NCBI GenBank assembly: GCA_900321965.1
Contig: ONYA01000033.1
Location: 1 to 35,939, forward strand
Length of the DNA: 35,939 nt
Origin: an uncultured Prevotellaceae bacterium
GTDB lineage: Bacteria; Bacteroidota; Bacteroidia; Bacteroidales; Bacteroidaceae
Direction of reading: 5' to 3'
Under the pieces are notes generated by a model. That model was given only the letters and a program-made list of their open reading frames with translations. It did not search any database and was not told the DNA's origin. Within the stretch, counting starts at the first letter, position 1; each line of letters starts with the position of its first letter. Below are positions 6,964 through 13,668 of this stretch, piece after piece. Position numbers and translations under genes: made by a program.

Positions 6964-7592
6964 ATATCTTCAGCTAAAGTCTCGATAAGACTGACAAAAA
7001 CTGCAGGTTGCGAATTTTTTGGAATCTGGTCATCTGCTAATTTAATAGCCTCATGAAATAGTTTATGTTCTGGTATTGCTGAGTATATTACAACCTTCTT
7101 TTGTGGGTACTTTTTCTTAAGATCAACAACCAAGCCAAGCCCTTCGTCTTCATACAGAGTCTTGCCTACCCCAATAATATCAACGAATATGATATGAGCT
7201 TTTCTGATTCTTTCAGCATTAGTATCTCTTACATCGGCATTAGGGAAGAAAGATGTATTCTTCCAACCAGCTTTTTTCAAGATGGGAACAATCTTAAACT
7301 CTTTGTCATCATCTATAAAAAGTATATTAGTTTGTGCTTTAATGCCTTCTATTGTCAATGCAGGTGAGTCCTCTTTTTTTTCACCAACCGACTTGATCGG
7401 AGCAACAAAAGGCTGTGCCATGTTAACTGTTACATTTTGTGTTTGGCTATTAGATTGCGACTGTGTCTGTTTGTCTTCGCTTCTATTGTTCTGCGTAAAG
7501 AGTTTTTTTACTACAAAAGCGATTATCGTGATACCAAGTCCACTAAATAGCCACTCTCTGTTTTCGATAATCCAATTAATGATTTGTTCCAT
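6948..7592 (-). CDS. Membrane-anchored receiver-domain protein
   Basis: A 214-residue protein. One hydrophobic segment lies near the N-terminus (about 14-32, FSGLGITIIAFVVKKLF), then a Gln/Ser/Asn-rich linker (33-60), then a response-regulator receiver domain (about 87-210). The receiver shows the acidic triad DDD at 94-96, the likely phospho-acceptor D138 in HIIFVDIIGVG and S171 in VVIYSA. There is no DNA-binding or enzymatic output domain. Tethering a receiver to the membrane is unusual and suggests signalling by protein contact rather than transcription. It lies 52 bases behind the RloB-like gene and overlaps the kinase-like gene, so it probably shares their transcript. Confidence 0.75.
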   Translation of the reverse strand: MEQIINWIIENREWLFSGLGITIIAFVVKKLFTQNNRSEDKQTQSQSNSQTQNVTVNMAQPFVAPIKSVGEKKEDSPALTIEGIKAQTNILFIDDDKEFKIVPILKKAGWKNTSFFPNADVRDTNAERIRKAHIIFVDIIGVGKTLYEDEGLGLVVDLKKKYPQKKVVIYSAIPEHKLFHEAIKLADDQIPKNSQPAVFVSLIETLAEDIWKNA

Positions 7593-7644
7593 TTTAATTA
7601 ACCTTTTTGTTCGTAGGAAAAGATATTATTTCTAATTCTTAGCA

Positions 7645-8250
7645 CTATAGTTCATTGAGTATTTCAGTTAATCGTCCAAGCTCCGAGTAAGTGTAATCCC
7701 GGCCCGAAGTTACCTTCTCATCCATCGACCGATTAGCATTGGCCACAGCCTTTTCAAGGCTTCCACCATTGCGCTCAAAGTATGAGTGCAATCCCTTACT
7801 CTTCATAAAGAATTCAATAGTTTTCCGATATTCCACACACTGGTTGAGATCTTTGAGCAGTGATTCCTGTTCATCGTATGGACGTGAGGTGTAGCGGAAA
7901 TAGTAGAGGAAGAATAGTTCGGTGCAGCGGTGGGTCTCGAAGAACTCGACCTTGCAGTAAATGCCTTTCCTTGGCTTGTTGATGGGGTTGGAATACTTCG
8001 CCTTCAACCTTTGATATTGGGTGCGCTCGGGCTCCTTATCCTTCGTGTCCATATCAATGATGCAGAAGATGTGGCTGTAGCCCATGGTAATGCCCTCTTC
8101 TATCTTGGCTTCAAGTTCCTTGAGGTTGGTGTGCTTGGGATAGTCTGGCTTGATGGTCAAGCGCTTGAACACATCACACAAAGATTTGAAGTAGAAGAAC
8201 TCGGTAGGCCCTTCACCCAAGATAAGTGCTGCTTGACGTTGTTTTCCCAT
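7645..8250 (-). CDS. RloB-like (AbiLii-type) TOPRIM protein
   Basis: A 201-residue protein with the RloB pattern. It has a first strand ending in EGPTEFFYF (E13, E17), then HIFCIIDMDTKDKEPERTQY with the D-x-D pair D66/D68, then ETHRCTELFFLYYF, equivalent to the family's 'PCFELWLLLHF' block. These acidic residues form a TOPRIM-type metal site, as in OLD and AriB nucleases. The family is the effector partner of RloA/AbiLi ATPases; in PARIS-like systems the TOPRIM subunit is released to cleave nucleic acid. Its ATG is one base after the ATPase stop, so the two are tightly coupled. The target is unknown. Confidence 0.85.
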   Translation of the reverse strand: MGKQRQAALILGEGPTEFFYFKSLCDVFKRLTIKPDYPKHTNLKELEAKIEEGITMGYSHIFCIIDMDTKDKEPERTQYQRLKAKYSNPINKPRKGIYCKVEFFETHRCTELFFLYYFRYTSRPYDEQESLLKDLNQCVEYRKTIEFFMKSKGLHSYFERNGGSLEKAVANANRSMDEKVTSGRDYTYSELGRLTEILNEL

Positions 8251-8251
8251 A

Positions 8252-9532
8252 TCAGTCCTCCAGATTTATAAAAATGCTACCCAGTTCTGGTTTTGCCCCT
8301 AATCGGCCAATCCGATAAGAATTATAGAGAGAGAGATTCTTGTGTAATCCAAATGAATCACCACGGGAATACTCGGATGATGCAGTTTCCTTGTTCTTTT
8401 CAACAAACCACACCACACCTCTGTTTTCATTGATCAAGTCTTGGGAAAGGAGTGTTGTCTCTTGGCTCGTGATAATCAACTGCGATTTCTCTGAGTTGAA
8501 AATGAATACATTGAGATAGTAGTACAACAAATCATTATGTAAATCCTCACCCAGTTCATCAAGATAATACACATGGGAACTTGTTATCATATCATATAAT
8601 GCATCCAATATGCGTATGTATTTTATTGTACCTTTTGACTGCCATTTGAGTGGAATGTCAAAATCCCCATCATTAGAATGATTGACAAACGCCACAGAGT
8701 CTGCCGTCGGTTTAAGCAAGGCTTCCTTCATTTCCTCGGGAATGTTTTCCTTTTGAATGCGTTCTCTATATTCTGATGGGACGAAACGATCTTCCACAAT
8801 AGGCCTATATTCTAGAATATTCAAATCGGCCTTTTGAAGCATTGTGTTATAGAATTTACGCTTTTTAGAAGTGTTGTATGCATCCTTTAAAATCTCGACT
8901 ATGCCTTTGTCTCCATCACCATCTATCTCATGATAGTTGTCCATAATCCAAGCGTGAAGCGTGTTGAATGGTGCTATATCTTCTTTTAATGCGGCTTTTC
9001 TACAAACGGACAATACGCTGTGGTTGTTCAGTGTGTTTTCACGGATGCTTTCCTGCGTCTTGGCTTGTAGTTTGAGACTCGCACCAAACTTTATGTCGGC
9101 CTGTACATTTTCGCCCACAAAACTACGCTCATAGAACAGCGATTTCGATTTGTTGGGGTAATAGTACAAGGCTTCACTCATAATGTGCTTGCCGTTGAAT
9201 GTGACATCGTAGTCATATCGGGTACCATCGGCATAGAATGATACGTGCATTTCCGTTGACTCATCTTTGCTGAGCACAAATGGAATACAGCCGCCTATTC
9301 CTACGGTTGCATCCGACTTTGGCATAACCAACATACGGAATACCTCGTTCATGGCAATCAGCATGTTTGACTTACCAGAAGCATTTGAACCATAGAGGAT
9401 GCCTAATTTATACAAGAACACACCATCAGCAACTTCGGTGACAAGTTCCGAAGATGGTCCCTTGGCCACAAAGCTTAATTCCTGCTTGTCGCGAATGGAA
9501 AGATAGTTCTTAACCCCAAAATCTCGTATCAT
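8252..9532 (-). CDS. AAA_15-type (AbiLi/RloA-like) ATPase
   Basis: A 426-residue ATPase and first gene of the four-gene block. Motifs are MIRDFGVKNYLSIRDKQELS at the start, Walker A GSNASGKS (48-55), an ABC-like signature WQSKGTIKYI (297-306) and Walker B VYYLDELGEDLH (D325 E326). The switch His of the usual TTHDT is replaced by Gln in TSQET (Q357), which could slow hydrolysis. The family forms oligomeric scaffolds that hold a TOPRIM effector until phage infection is sensed. The RloB-like gene follows by one base, giving the AbiL-type pair. It differs clearly from the lone ATPase at 4321-5619 and faces the opposite way. Confidence 0.87.
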   Translation of the reverse strand: MIRDFGVKNYLSIRDKQELSFVAKGPSSELVTEVADGVFLYKLGILYGSNASGKSNMLIAMNEVFRMLVMPKSDATVGIGGCIPFVLSKDESTEMHVSFYADGTRYDYDVTFNGKHIMSEALYYYPNKSKSLFYERSFVGENVQADIKFGASLKLQAKTQESIRENTLNNHSVLSVCRKAALKEDIAPFNTLHAWIMDNYHEIDGDGDKGIVEILKDAYNTSKKRKFYNTMLQKADLNILEYRPIVEDRFVPSEYRERIQKENIPEEMKEALLKPTADSVAFVNHSNDGDFDIPLKWQSKGTIKYIRILDALYDMITSSHVYYLDELGEDLHNDLLYYYLNVFIFNSEKSQLIITSQETTLLSQDLINENRGVVWFVEKNKETASSEYSRGDSFGLHKNLSLYNSYRIGRLGAKPELGSIFINLED

Positions 9533-9567
9533 ACTGCAATATTTTATTTATTATTGTAATTTTGCTA

Positions 9568-9575
9568 CAAAAATA
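9568..9575 (-). promoter_or_regulatory. -7 element for the four-gene ATPase block
   Basis: TATTTTTG on the minus strand matches TAnnTTTG and lies 35 bases ahead of the ATPase ATG at 9532. No good -33 TTTG is seen at 19-21 bases. It is the only promoter-like site found for the block; the gaps between its genes are 52 bases or less. Confidence 0.45.
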
Positions 9576-10054
9576 CAAACAATATTTGAGGTAACTGATA
9601 TGATTGTCGTTGTTTTTTGTAATTATAATACGATTTTATATATATTTAACTCTAATTTAAACTTAGAGATGGCAAATATGTACCAGTTTACGGTCCAACG
9701 TTGTTGGAAGAAAGTTCATTATATCTCATGAACACCTACAATGCCACTGCACTGGTAAAAAATTGTGATTTGTCCCTTTAGGAATAATCTCATGCACGTA
9801 ATATTATAAGGTACTATCATCGTCTCTGAATTTGTACATCAAGGCCACTATAACCCATTGTAAAAATAGTGACGTGCTGTCGCAGTTTAATACAGCCATC
9901 GAAGAAACTCCAACAAGCTATAACACAGCTCAAAATCTGCATATTTTATTTTTTTTATGGTTTCGTAAAGTTAAAAGTGTTAATTATTCTACTTTTTTAT
10001 CGTTCAATGAATCTACGGTTTCACTTTTCTACCGTTTAACTCGTAAATCACTAA
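9576..10054. other. Intergenic region, no convincing gene
   Basis: AT-rich DNA between the defence-like block and the leucine-rich repeat fragment. A weak open frame with a TTG start at 9832-10059 has partly coding-like residues (DVLSQFNTAIEETPTS) but no recognisable domain, and it degrades into AT-rich low complexity. It may hold remnants of the missing 5' part of the surface protein gene, but no repeat units could be read. Confidence 0.5.
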
Positions 10055-10975
10055 TATAAAGCAATATACAAATACATTGGCTGTAGCGGCCTGACAAGCA
10101 TCACCATTCCTAACTCCGTGAAAAGCATCGAGGTTGAAGCGTTCTCTGGCTGTAGCGGCTTAACGAGTGTAATATCCGAGATTACAGAACCATTTAATTG
10201 CGGAACAGATGCTTTCCCGGAGAATGCCTGCCGAAATGGTACGCTGTACGTTCCCGCAGGCACGAAGGACCTGTACATTCGGTTTGACGGTTGGCGCAAT
10301 TTCCTACATATTGAAGAGGGCGGTGAGACTGCCAAATACAAGCTCTCGTTCGTCGTCAACAACAAGGAATTGTCAACCAAGAATGTAGAAGTAGGTGCTA
10401 CCATCGCGCCTCCAACAACAGACGGCGAGGGCAACACCATAACGTGGTACACCTACCCCGCGACGATGCCCGCCCACGACCTGGTGGTCTACGGCATGGT
10501 GGTGAAGCAGCCGGAGCCGGAGGTGCTGGTATGGCTGACGGTGAAGGACGGACAGGGTACGACGAGGATGAAGGTAAGGCAGGGCACGGAACAGGTGCTG
10601 ACGATAACGCCCGAGGAGGGCTGGAAGGTGGTCAGCGTGACGTGGAACGGCACTGACGTGACGGCACAGACGAAGGATGGCGGCAGCTACACGACACCCG
10701 CCATCACGGGCGACGCCACCCTGGCCGTGGTCTACGAGCAGGACGCACCGTCGGACGTCGCCTCGGCAAGGGCCGGACAGGCCACGGTGACGGTGGTAGA
10801 CGATGGTGTCGTCATCGCCCATGCCGAACCGCAGAGCCGCTGCGTGGTCTACGCGTCGAACGGACAGCCGGTGGTCAGCACCGTCATCGAGAGCGACAGC
10901 CAGAAAATACGCCTGCAAAAAGGTCAGGTGTACATCCTGACCATCAACGGACGGACGCTGAAGTTCGCGCTGTAG
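10055..10975 (+). pseudogene. BspA-like leucine-rich repeat surface protein, 5'-truncated
   Basis: The frame opens after a stop at 10052 with no signal peptide or proper start. It begins inside LRR_5 (BspA/TpLRR) repeats: YIGCSGLTSITIPNSVKSIE, then AFSGCSGLTSVISEI. A cap region follows, then repeat-like extracellular modules (KLSFVVNNKELSTKNVEVGA and TVKDGQGTTRMKVRQGTEQV). The C-terminal 60 residues, ending QVYILTINGRTLKFAL, look like a type IX secretion sorting domain. Family members have a signal peptide and many more repeats, so this is the last third of a cell-surface protein. A GTG at 10118 could act as a start, but the product would not be exported. Confidence 0.75.
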
Positions 10976-10999
10976 GCAGGCGCTGAAGTTCGCGCTGTA
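10956..10999 (+). repeat. Direct repeat duplicating the 3' end of the surface protein gene
   Basis: The 19 bases at 10956-10974, which encode the last residues and most of the stop codon, recur at 10981-10999. The period is 25 bases. The second copy lies after the stop codon and so does not alter the protein. Confidence 0.85.
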
Positions 11000-11031
11000 A
11001 GGCCAGAGCCAGTGGTTGGCAGCAATTTATC

Positions 11032-11061
11032 AGCCGAAAGTTTTGTGCTTTCGGCTTTTTT
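11032..11061 (+). terminator. Rho-independent terminator of the surface protein fragment
   Basis: A perfect 9-bp stem (AGCCGAAAG at 11032-11040 with CTTTCGGCT at 11048-11056) has a 7-base loop and a T-rich tail. It lies between the surface protein fragment and radC. Confidence 0.9.
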
Positions 11062-11072
11062 GTGTATTTTTG
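11042..11072 (+). promoter_or_regulatory. radC promoter, Bacteroidetes -33/-7 type
   Basis: TTTG at 11042-11045 and TATTTTTG at 11065-11072 are separated by 19 bases, matching the TTTG/TAnnTTTG consensus. The -33 box lies in the loop of the upstream terminator. The start codon is only 5 bases after the -7 box, so the transcript should be leaderless or nearly so. Confidence 0.7.
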
Positions 11073-11077
11073 CAGAC

Positions 11078-11776
11078 ATGAAAGCAGTGGAGAATAAGCT
11101 GAACATCAATCAGTGGGCGGAGGAAGACCGTCCGCGCGAGAAGTTGGAGCGGCTCGGAGCACAGGCACTGAGCGACGCCGAACTGCTGGCCATACTCGTG
11201 GGCAGCGGTTCGACGAAAGAGGACGCGGTGACGCTGATGAAGCGCATCCTCAACGACTGTCACAACAACCTGAACACGCTGGGGAAGATGAGTATACGCG
11301 ACCTGTGCCAGTATAACGGCGTCGGACCGGCCAAGGCTATCACCATCATGGCGGCCTGCGAGCTGGGCAAGCGCCGCCAGCACGAGAAGCCCGAGGAGCG
11401 CCCCGACCTGGGCACCGCCACCAGAATCTACAACCACATGCACCCCACGCTGCAGGACCTCGACGTCGAGGAGTTCTGGCTGCTGCTGCTGAACCAGAAC
11501 TGCCGTCTTATCAAGCAGGTGAAAATCTCGCACGGCGGCATCAGTGAGGTGTCCGTCGACATTCGCGTCATCATGCGCGAAGCCGTGCTGGTGAATGCCA
11601 CCATCATGGCCGTGTGCCACAACCACCCCAGCGGCAGTCTGCGCCCCAGTCAGGCCGACAACGACCTGACGAGAAGCATCAAACAGGCCTGCGACGTCAT
11701 GCGTATCAAGTTTCTGGACCACGTCATCGTGACCGACGGCAATTATTTTTCTTACCACGAAAGTGGGAGAATCTAA
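11078..11776 (+). CDS. radC: RadC family JAMM-domain protein
   Basis: A 232-residue protein. The N-terminal part holds a UPF0758/helix-hairpin-helix region (RPREKLERLGAQALSDAELL, and YNGVGPAKAITI at 79-90). The C-terminal half is a RadC JAMM/MPN fold with the metal motif HNHPSGSLRPSQAD (H181, H183, S186, D194). RadC was once linked to DNA repair, but its true role is uncertain; related proteins ride on mobile elements. The ATG at 11078 was chosen because upstream in-frame codons fall in the terminator and promoter and the family starts here. It is followed by the DUF59 gene, which has its own -7 element. Confidence 0.95.
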   Translation: MKAVENKLNINQWAEEDRPREKLERLGAQALSDAELLAILVGSGSTKEDAVTLMKRILNDCHNNLNTLGKMSIRDLCQYNGVGPAKAITIMAACELGKRRQHEKPEERPDLGTATRIYNHMHPTLQDLDVEEFWLLLLNQNCRLIKQVKISHGGISEVSVDIRVIMREAVLVNATIMAVCHNHPSGSLRPSQADNDLTRSIKQACDVMRIKFLDHVIVTDGNYFSYHESGRI

Positions 11777-11786
11777 CTTTTTTCAT

Positions 11787-11794
11787 TACCTTTG
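11787..11794 (+). promoter_or_regulatory. -7 element upstream of the DUF59 gene
   Basis: TACCTTTG matches TAnnTTTG and lies 9 bases before the ATG at 11804, just after the radC stop. No TTTG is seen at the expected -33 distance. Confidence 0.5.
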
Positions 11795-11803
11795 CAACCT
11801 GAT

Positions 11804-12124
11804 ATGACACAACAAGAGAAAACACTTTTAGAAGGGCGTATCGTCGACGTGCTGAAAACCGTCTACGACCCTGAGATTCCCGTCAACATCTACGACCTGG
11901 GAATGATTTACAAGATCGACGTGCAGGACGACGCGTCGGTAGAGTTAGACATGACATTCACCGCCCCCAACTGTCCGGCTGCCGACTTTATCCTGGAGGA
12001 CGTGCGGACCAAGGTGGAGAGCGTCGAGGGCGTCAAGGGTGCCAACGTCAACCTGGTGTTCGAACCCGTCTGGGACCAGTCGATGATGTCGGAGGAGGCA
12101 CGCGTCGAACTGGGATTCGAGTGA
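11804..12124 (+). CDS. DUF59/MIP18-family Fe-S cluster assembly factor
   Basis: A 106-residue protein spanning one DUF59 (MIP18/SufT/PaaD-like) domain. Typical features are VYDPEIPVNIYDLGMIYKID, the conserved TFTAPNCPAADF with the reactive Cys, and a C-terminal VNLVFEPVWDQSMMSEEARV. The family helps mature Fe-S proteins in the cytoplasm, as SufT does with the SUF system. The start at 11804 (MTQQEK) is preferred over a TTG at 11792 inside the promoter. The 3' end abuts an inverted-repeat element that separates it from lpxH. Confidence 0.9.
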   Translation: MTQQEKTLLEGRIVDVLKTVYDPEIPVNIYDLGMIYKIDVQDDASVELDMTFTAPNCPAADFILEDVRTKVESVEGVKGANVNLVFEPVWDQSMMSEEARVELGFE

Positions 12125-12600
12125 AGTGAGAATTGAGAAGTGAGAACTGAGAGGTATGATTACATTTGAAGACTGTATTTGATGATGAAGAGAGAGAAAA
12201 GTCTTTTATTGGACAAATCTGAAAAGTTTGCTGGTAGAGTCTTGAAGATGTATCAATACCTGACATCAGAAAAGAAAGAACTCATTATCTCAAAACAAGT
12301 ACTCAGGAGTGGCACCAGTATTGGAGCTAACATTACGGAGAGCAGAAATGCACAGAGTACGGCAGACTTCATCCACAAGTTGAATATTGCCCTGAAAGAA
12401 GCAGACGAGACGCTTTATTGGATTACGAATCTGCATAATGGCAATTACTTAAACGACAAAGAATATGAATCAATATACAATGATGCTGATGAATTGGTCA
12501 GACTACTTGTCAGCTCAATTAAAACCCTTAAGCAAAAGCATGGTTGACAGCCATTGCATGAGTAATCATACCTCTCACTTCTCAGTTCTCACTTCTCAGT
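12125..12600 (+). mobile_element. Inverted-repeat-bounded element carrying a four-helix-bundle gene
   Basis: The gap between the DUF59 stop (12122-12124) and the lpxH ATG (12602) is filled by one unit. Its left end (12125-12163) is built of GAGAAGTGAGAACTGAG-like octamers and ends in TGAGAGGTATGATTAC. Its right end (12562-12600) is the inverse: the 16-bp inner part (12562-12577) is a perfect reverse complement of 12148-12163, followed by the same octamers. Between them sits one gene, the four-helix-bundle protein. The perfect ends and exact fit between two unrelated genes suggest insertion as a unit; how it moves is unknown, as no transposase is present. Confidence 0.6.
12182..12547 (+). CDS. 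Four-helix-bundle (S23/IVP family) protein
   Basis: A 121-residue, mostly helical protein of the family named after the protein found in 23S rRNA intervening sequences. Typical motifs are LLLDKSEKFAGRVLKMYQYL, the conserved QVLRSGTSIGANITESRNAQ and DFIHKLNIALKEADETLYWI. The family forms pentamers; its role is unknown, with DNA or RNA binding or work with retro-elements suggested for relatives. An 8-codon leader frame (ATG 12156, MITFEDCI) ends TGATG on this start. Its codon use is more AT-rich than the flanking DUF59 and lpxH genes, which fits transfer. ATG at 12185 is an alternative start. Confidence 0.9.
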   Translation: MMKREKSLLLDKSEKFAGRVLKMYQYLTSEKKELIISKQVLRSGTSIGANITESRNAQSTADFIHKLNIALKEADETLYWITNLHNGNYLNDKEYESIYNDADELVRLLVSSIKTLKQKHG

Positions 12601-12601
12601 T

Positions 12602-13366
12602 ATGAAACCTATTTATTTCCTTAGCGACGCCCACCTCGGCTCGTGGGCCATAGAGCACGGACGGATGCAGGAGCGGCGACTGGTGCGGTTCCTTGACAGC
12701 ATCAAGGAGAAAGCGGCAGCCGTCTATCTCTTAGGCGATATGTTCGACTTCTGGTACGAGTACAAGTATGTGGTGCCGCGTGGCTATACCCGTTTCTTGG
12801 GCAAACTGTCGGAGCTGACAGACATGGGTGTCGAGGTACACTTCTTTACCGGCAACCACGACATCTGGGCCTACGACTACCTGGAGAAGGAGTGCGGCGT
12901 CATCCTGCATAAGAAGCCTGAGACTACCGAGATCTACGGCAAGATATTCTTCCTGGCTCACGGCGACGGGCTTGGCGACCCCAACAAGTCGTTCAAGCTC
13001 ATCAGGTGGATCTTCCACAATAGGGTCTGCCAGTGGGCTTTCTCAGCATTACATCCCCGCTGGGCTATGTGGTTCGGCCAGACATGGGCCAAGCACTCGC
13101 GGATGAAGCGGCCAGGCGGTGAAGAGCCGCCATATATGGGCGAAGACCGCGAACATCTGGTGCTCTACACGAAGCGCTACATCCAGTACCACTCCAACGT
13201 TGACTACTTCATCTACGGCCACCGACACATAGAAGTAGACCTGCAGCTGACGCGCCGCTCACGGATGATAATCCTCGGCGACTGGATCTCACACTTCAGC
13301 TATGTCGTCTACGACGGCGAACATCTCCTCATGTCGCAGTACGTCGAGGGCGAAAGCATTATGTAA
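12602..13366 (+). CDS. lpxH: UDP-2,3-diacylglucosamine pyrophosphohydrolase (LpxH-type)
   Basis: A 254-residue calcineurin-like phosphoesterase. Metal ligands are visible: SDAHLG (D9, H11), GDMFDFW (D46), GNHD (N85, H86), AHGDG (H120) and GHRH (H207, H209). LpxH removes UMP from UDP-2,3-diacylglucosamine to give lipid X at the membrane surface, an early step of lipid A synthesis. The Bacteroidetes form is often called a 'UDP-2,3-diacylglucosamine diphosphatase' and has this same set. Its ATG comes directly after the right end of the inverted-repeat element, so its original leader and any coupling to the DUF59 gene have been displaced. No separate promoter was identified. Confidence 0.9.
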   Translation: MKPIYFLSDAHLGSWAIEHGRMQERRLVRFLDSIKEKAAAVYLLGDMFDFWYEYKYVVPRGYTRFLGKLSELTDMGVEVHFFTGNHDIWAYDYLEKECGVILHKKPETTEIYGKIFFLAHGDGLGDPNKSFKLIRWIFHNRVCQWAFSALHPRWAMWFGQTWAKHSRMKRPGGEEPPYMGEDREHLVLYTKRYIQYHSNVDYFIYGHRHIEVDLQLTRRSRMIILGDWISHFSYVVYDGEHLLMSQYVEGESIM

Positions 13367-13384
13367 CGGTCGCTCAGAAAAACG

Positions 13385-13419
13385 TCACGGCCTCTCGTAA
13401 ATCTCTCACGGCCTCTCGT
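13385..13419. repeat. Two copies of a dispersed 14-base intergenic repeat
   Basis: TCACGGCCTCTCGT occurs at 13385-13398 and 13406-13419, and again at 35567-35580. Looser copies follow here (around 13450) and in the right-hand intergenic region. It lies between lpxH and ftsZ, which converge. Confidence 0.8.
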
Positions 13420-13488
13420 GAAAAAATATAGGCGTGTGGTGAAAACGCCACGGCCCCCTCGCGCGTTTATATAGCGAAACAAAAAAAC

Positions 13489-13551
13489 AACCCTCACCTC
13501 CCTCACCTCTCACACCCGACGTAGGTGTGGGAGGTGTGGGAGGTGAGGGTT
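13489..13551. repeat. 28-bp inverted repeat, long hairpin
   Basis: Arms 13489-13516 and 13524-13551 pair with two mismatches around a 7-base loop (CGACGTA). Each arm is made of CCTCACCTCC-like direct repeats. It lies in the 302-bp gap between convergent lpxH and ftsZ, which otherwise holds only the dispersed repeat and a terminator. It could terminate or protect transcripts from either side. Confidence 0.85.
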
Positions 13552-13629
13552 CGTTTTGGCTTGTAACAACTATATATCACGCACGCGCGAAACAAAACTT
13601 TTTGCCTCCTATATATGTAGACATAAATA

Positions 13630-13661
13630 TCAGGGGATGAACCTTTTGGCTCATCCCCTGA
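13630..13661. terminator. Hairpin terminator at the end of the dcw cluster
   Basis: A perfect 11-bp stem (TCAGGGGATGA at 13630-13640 with TCATCCCCTGA at 13651-13661) lies 7 bases past the ftsZ stop. On the minus strand it is followed by TATTTATG, on the plus strand by TTTCTGTTT. It may serve both convergent units. Confidence 0.8.
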
Positions 13662-13668
13662 TTTCTGT

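Noticed and set aside
5920-7592. Calling the kinase and receiver genes part of a Detocs system
   Set aside because: Detocs has a receiver fused to a nucleosidase-type effector plus a decoy receiver. No such effector is present here.
7645-9532. Calling the ATPase-TOPRIM pair PARIS (AriA/AriB)
   Set aside because: The second gene has the RloB-type pattern rather than the DUF4435 type of AriB, so AbiL/RloAB-like is the safer label.
9832-10059. 75-codon plus-strand frame with a TTG start
   Set aside because: It has no domain, ribosome-binding site or promoter, and the second half is AT-driven low complexity.
10373-10918. 181-codon minus-strand open frame opposite the surface protein fragment
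   Set aside because: It is a shadow frame with Arg/His/Leu-rich low-complexity residues; the plus-strand frame has clear repeat and sorting-domain features.
11030-11758. 242-codon minus-strand open frame opposite radC
   Set aside because: It mirrors radC codon structure and has a Val/His/Gln-rich product with no recognisable domain.
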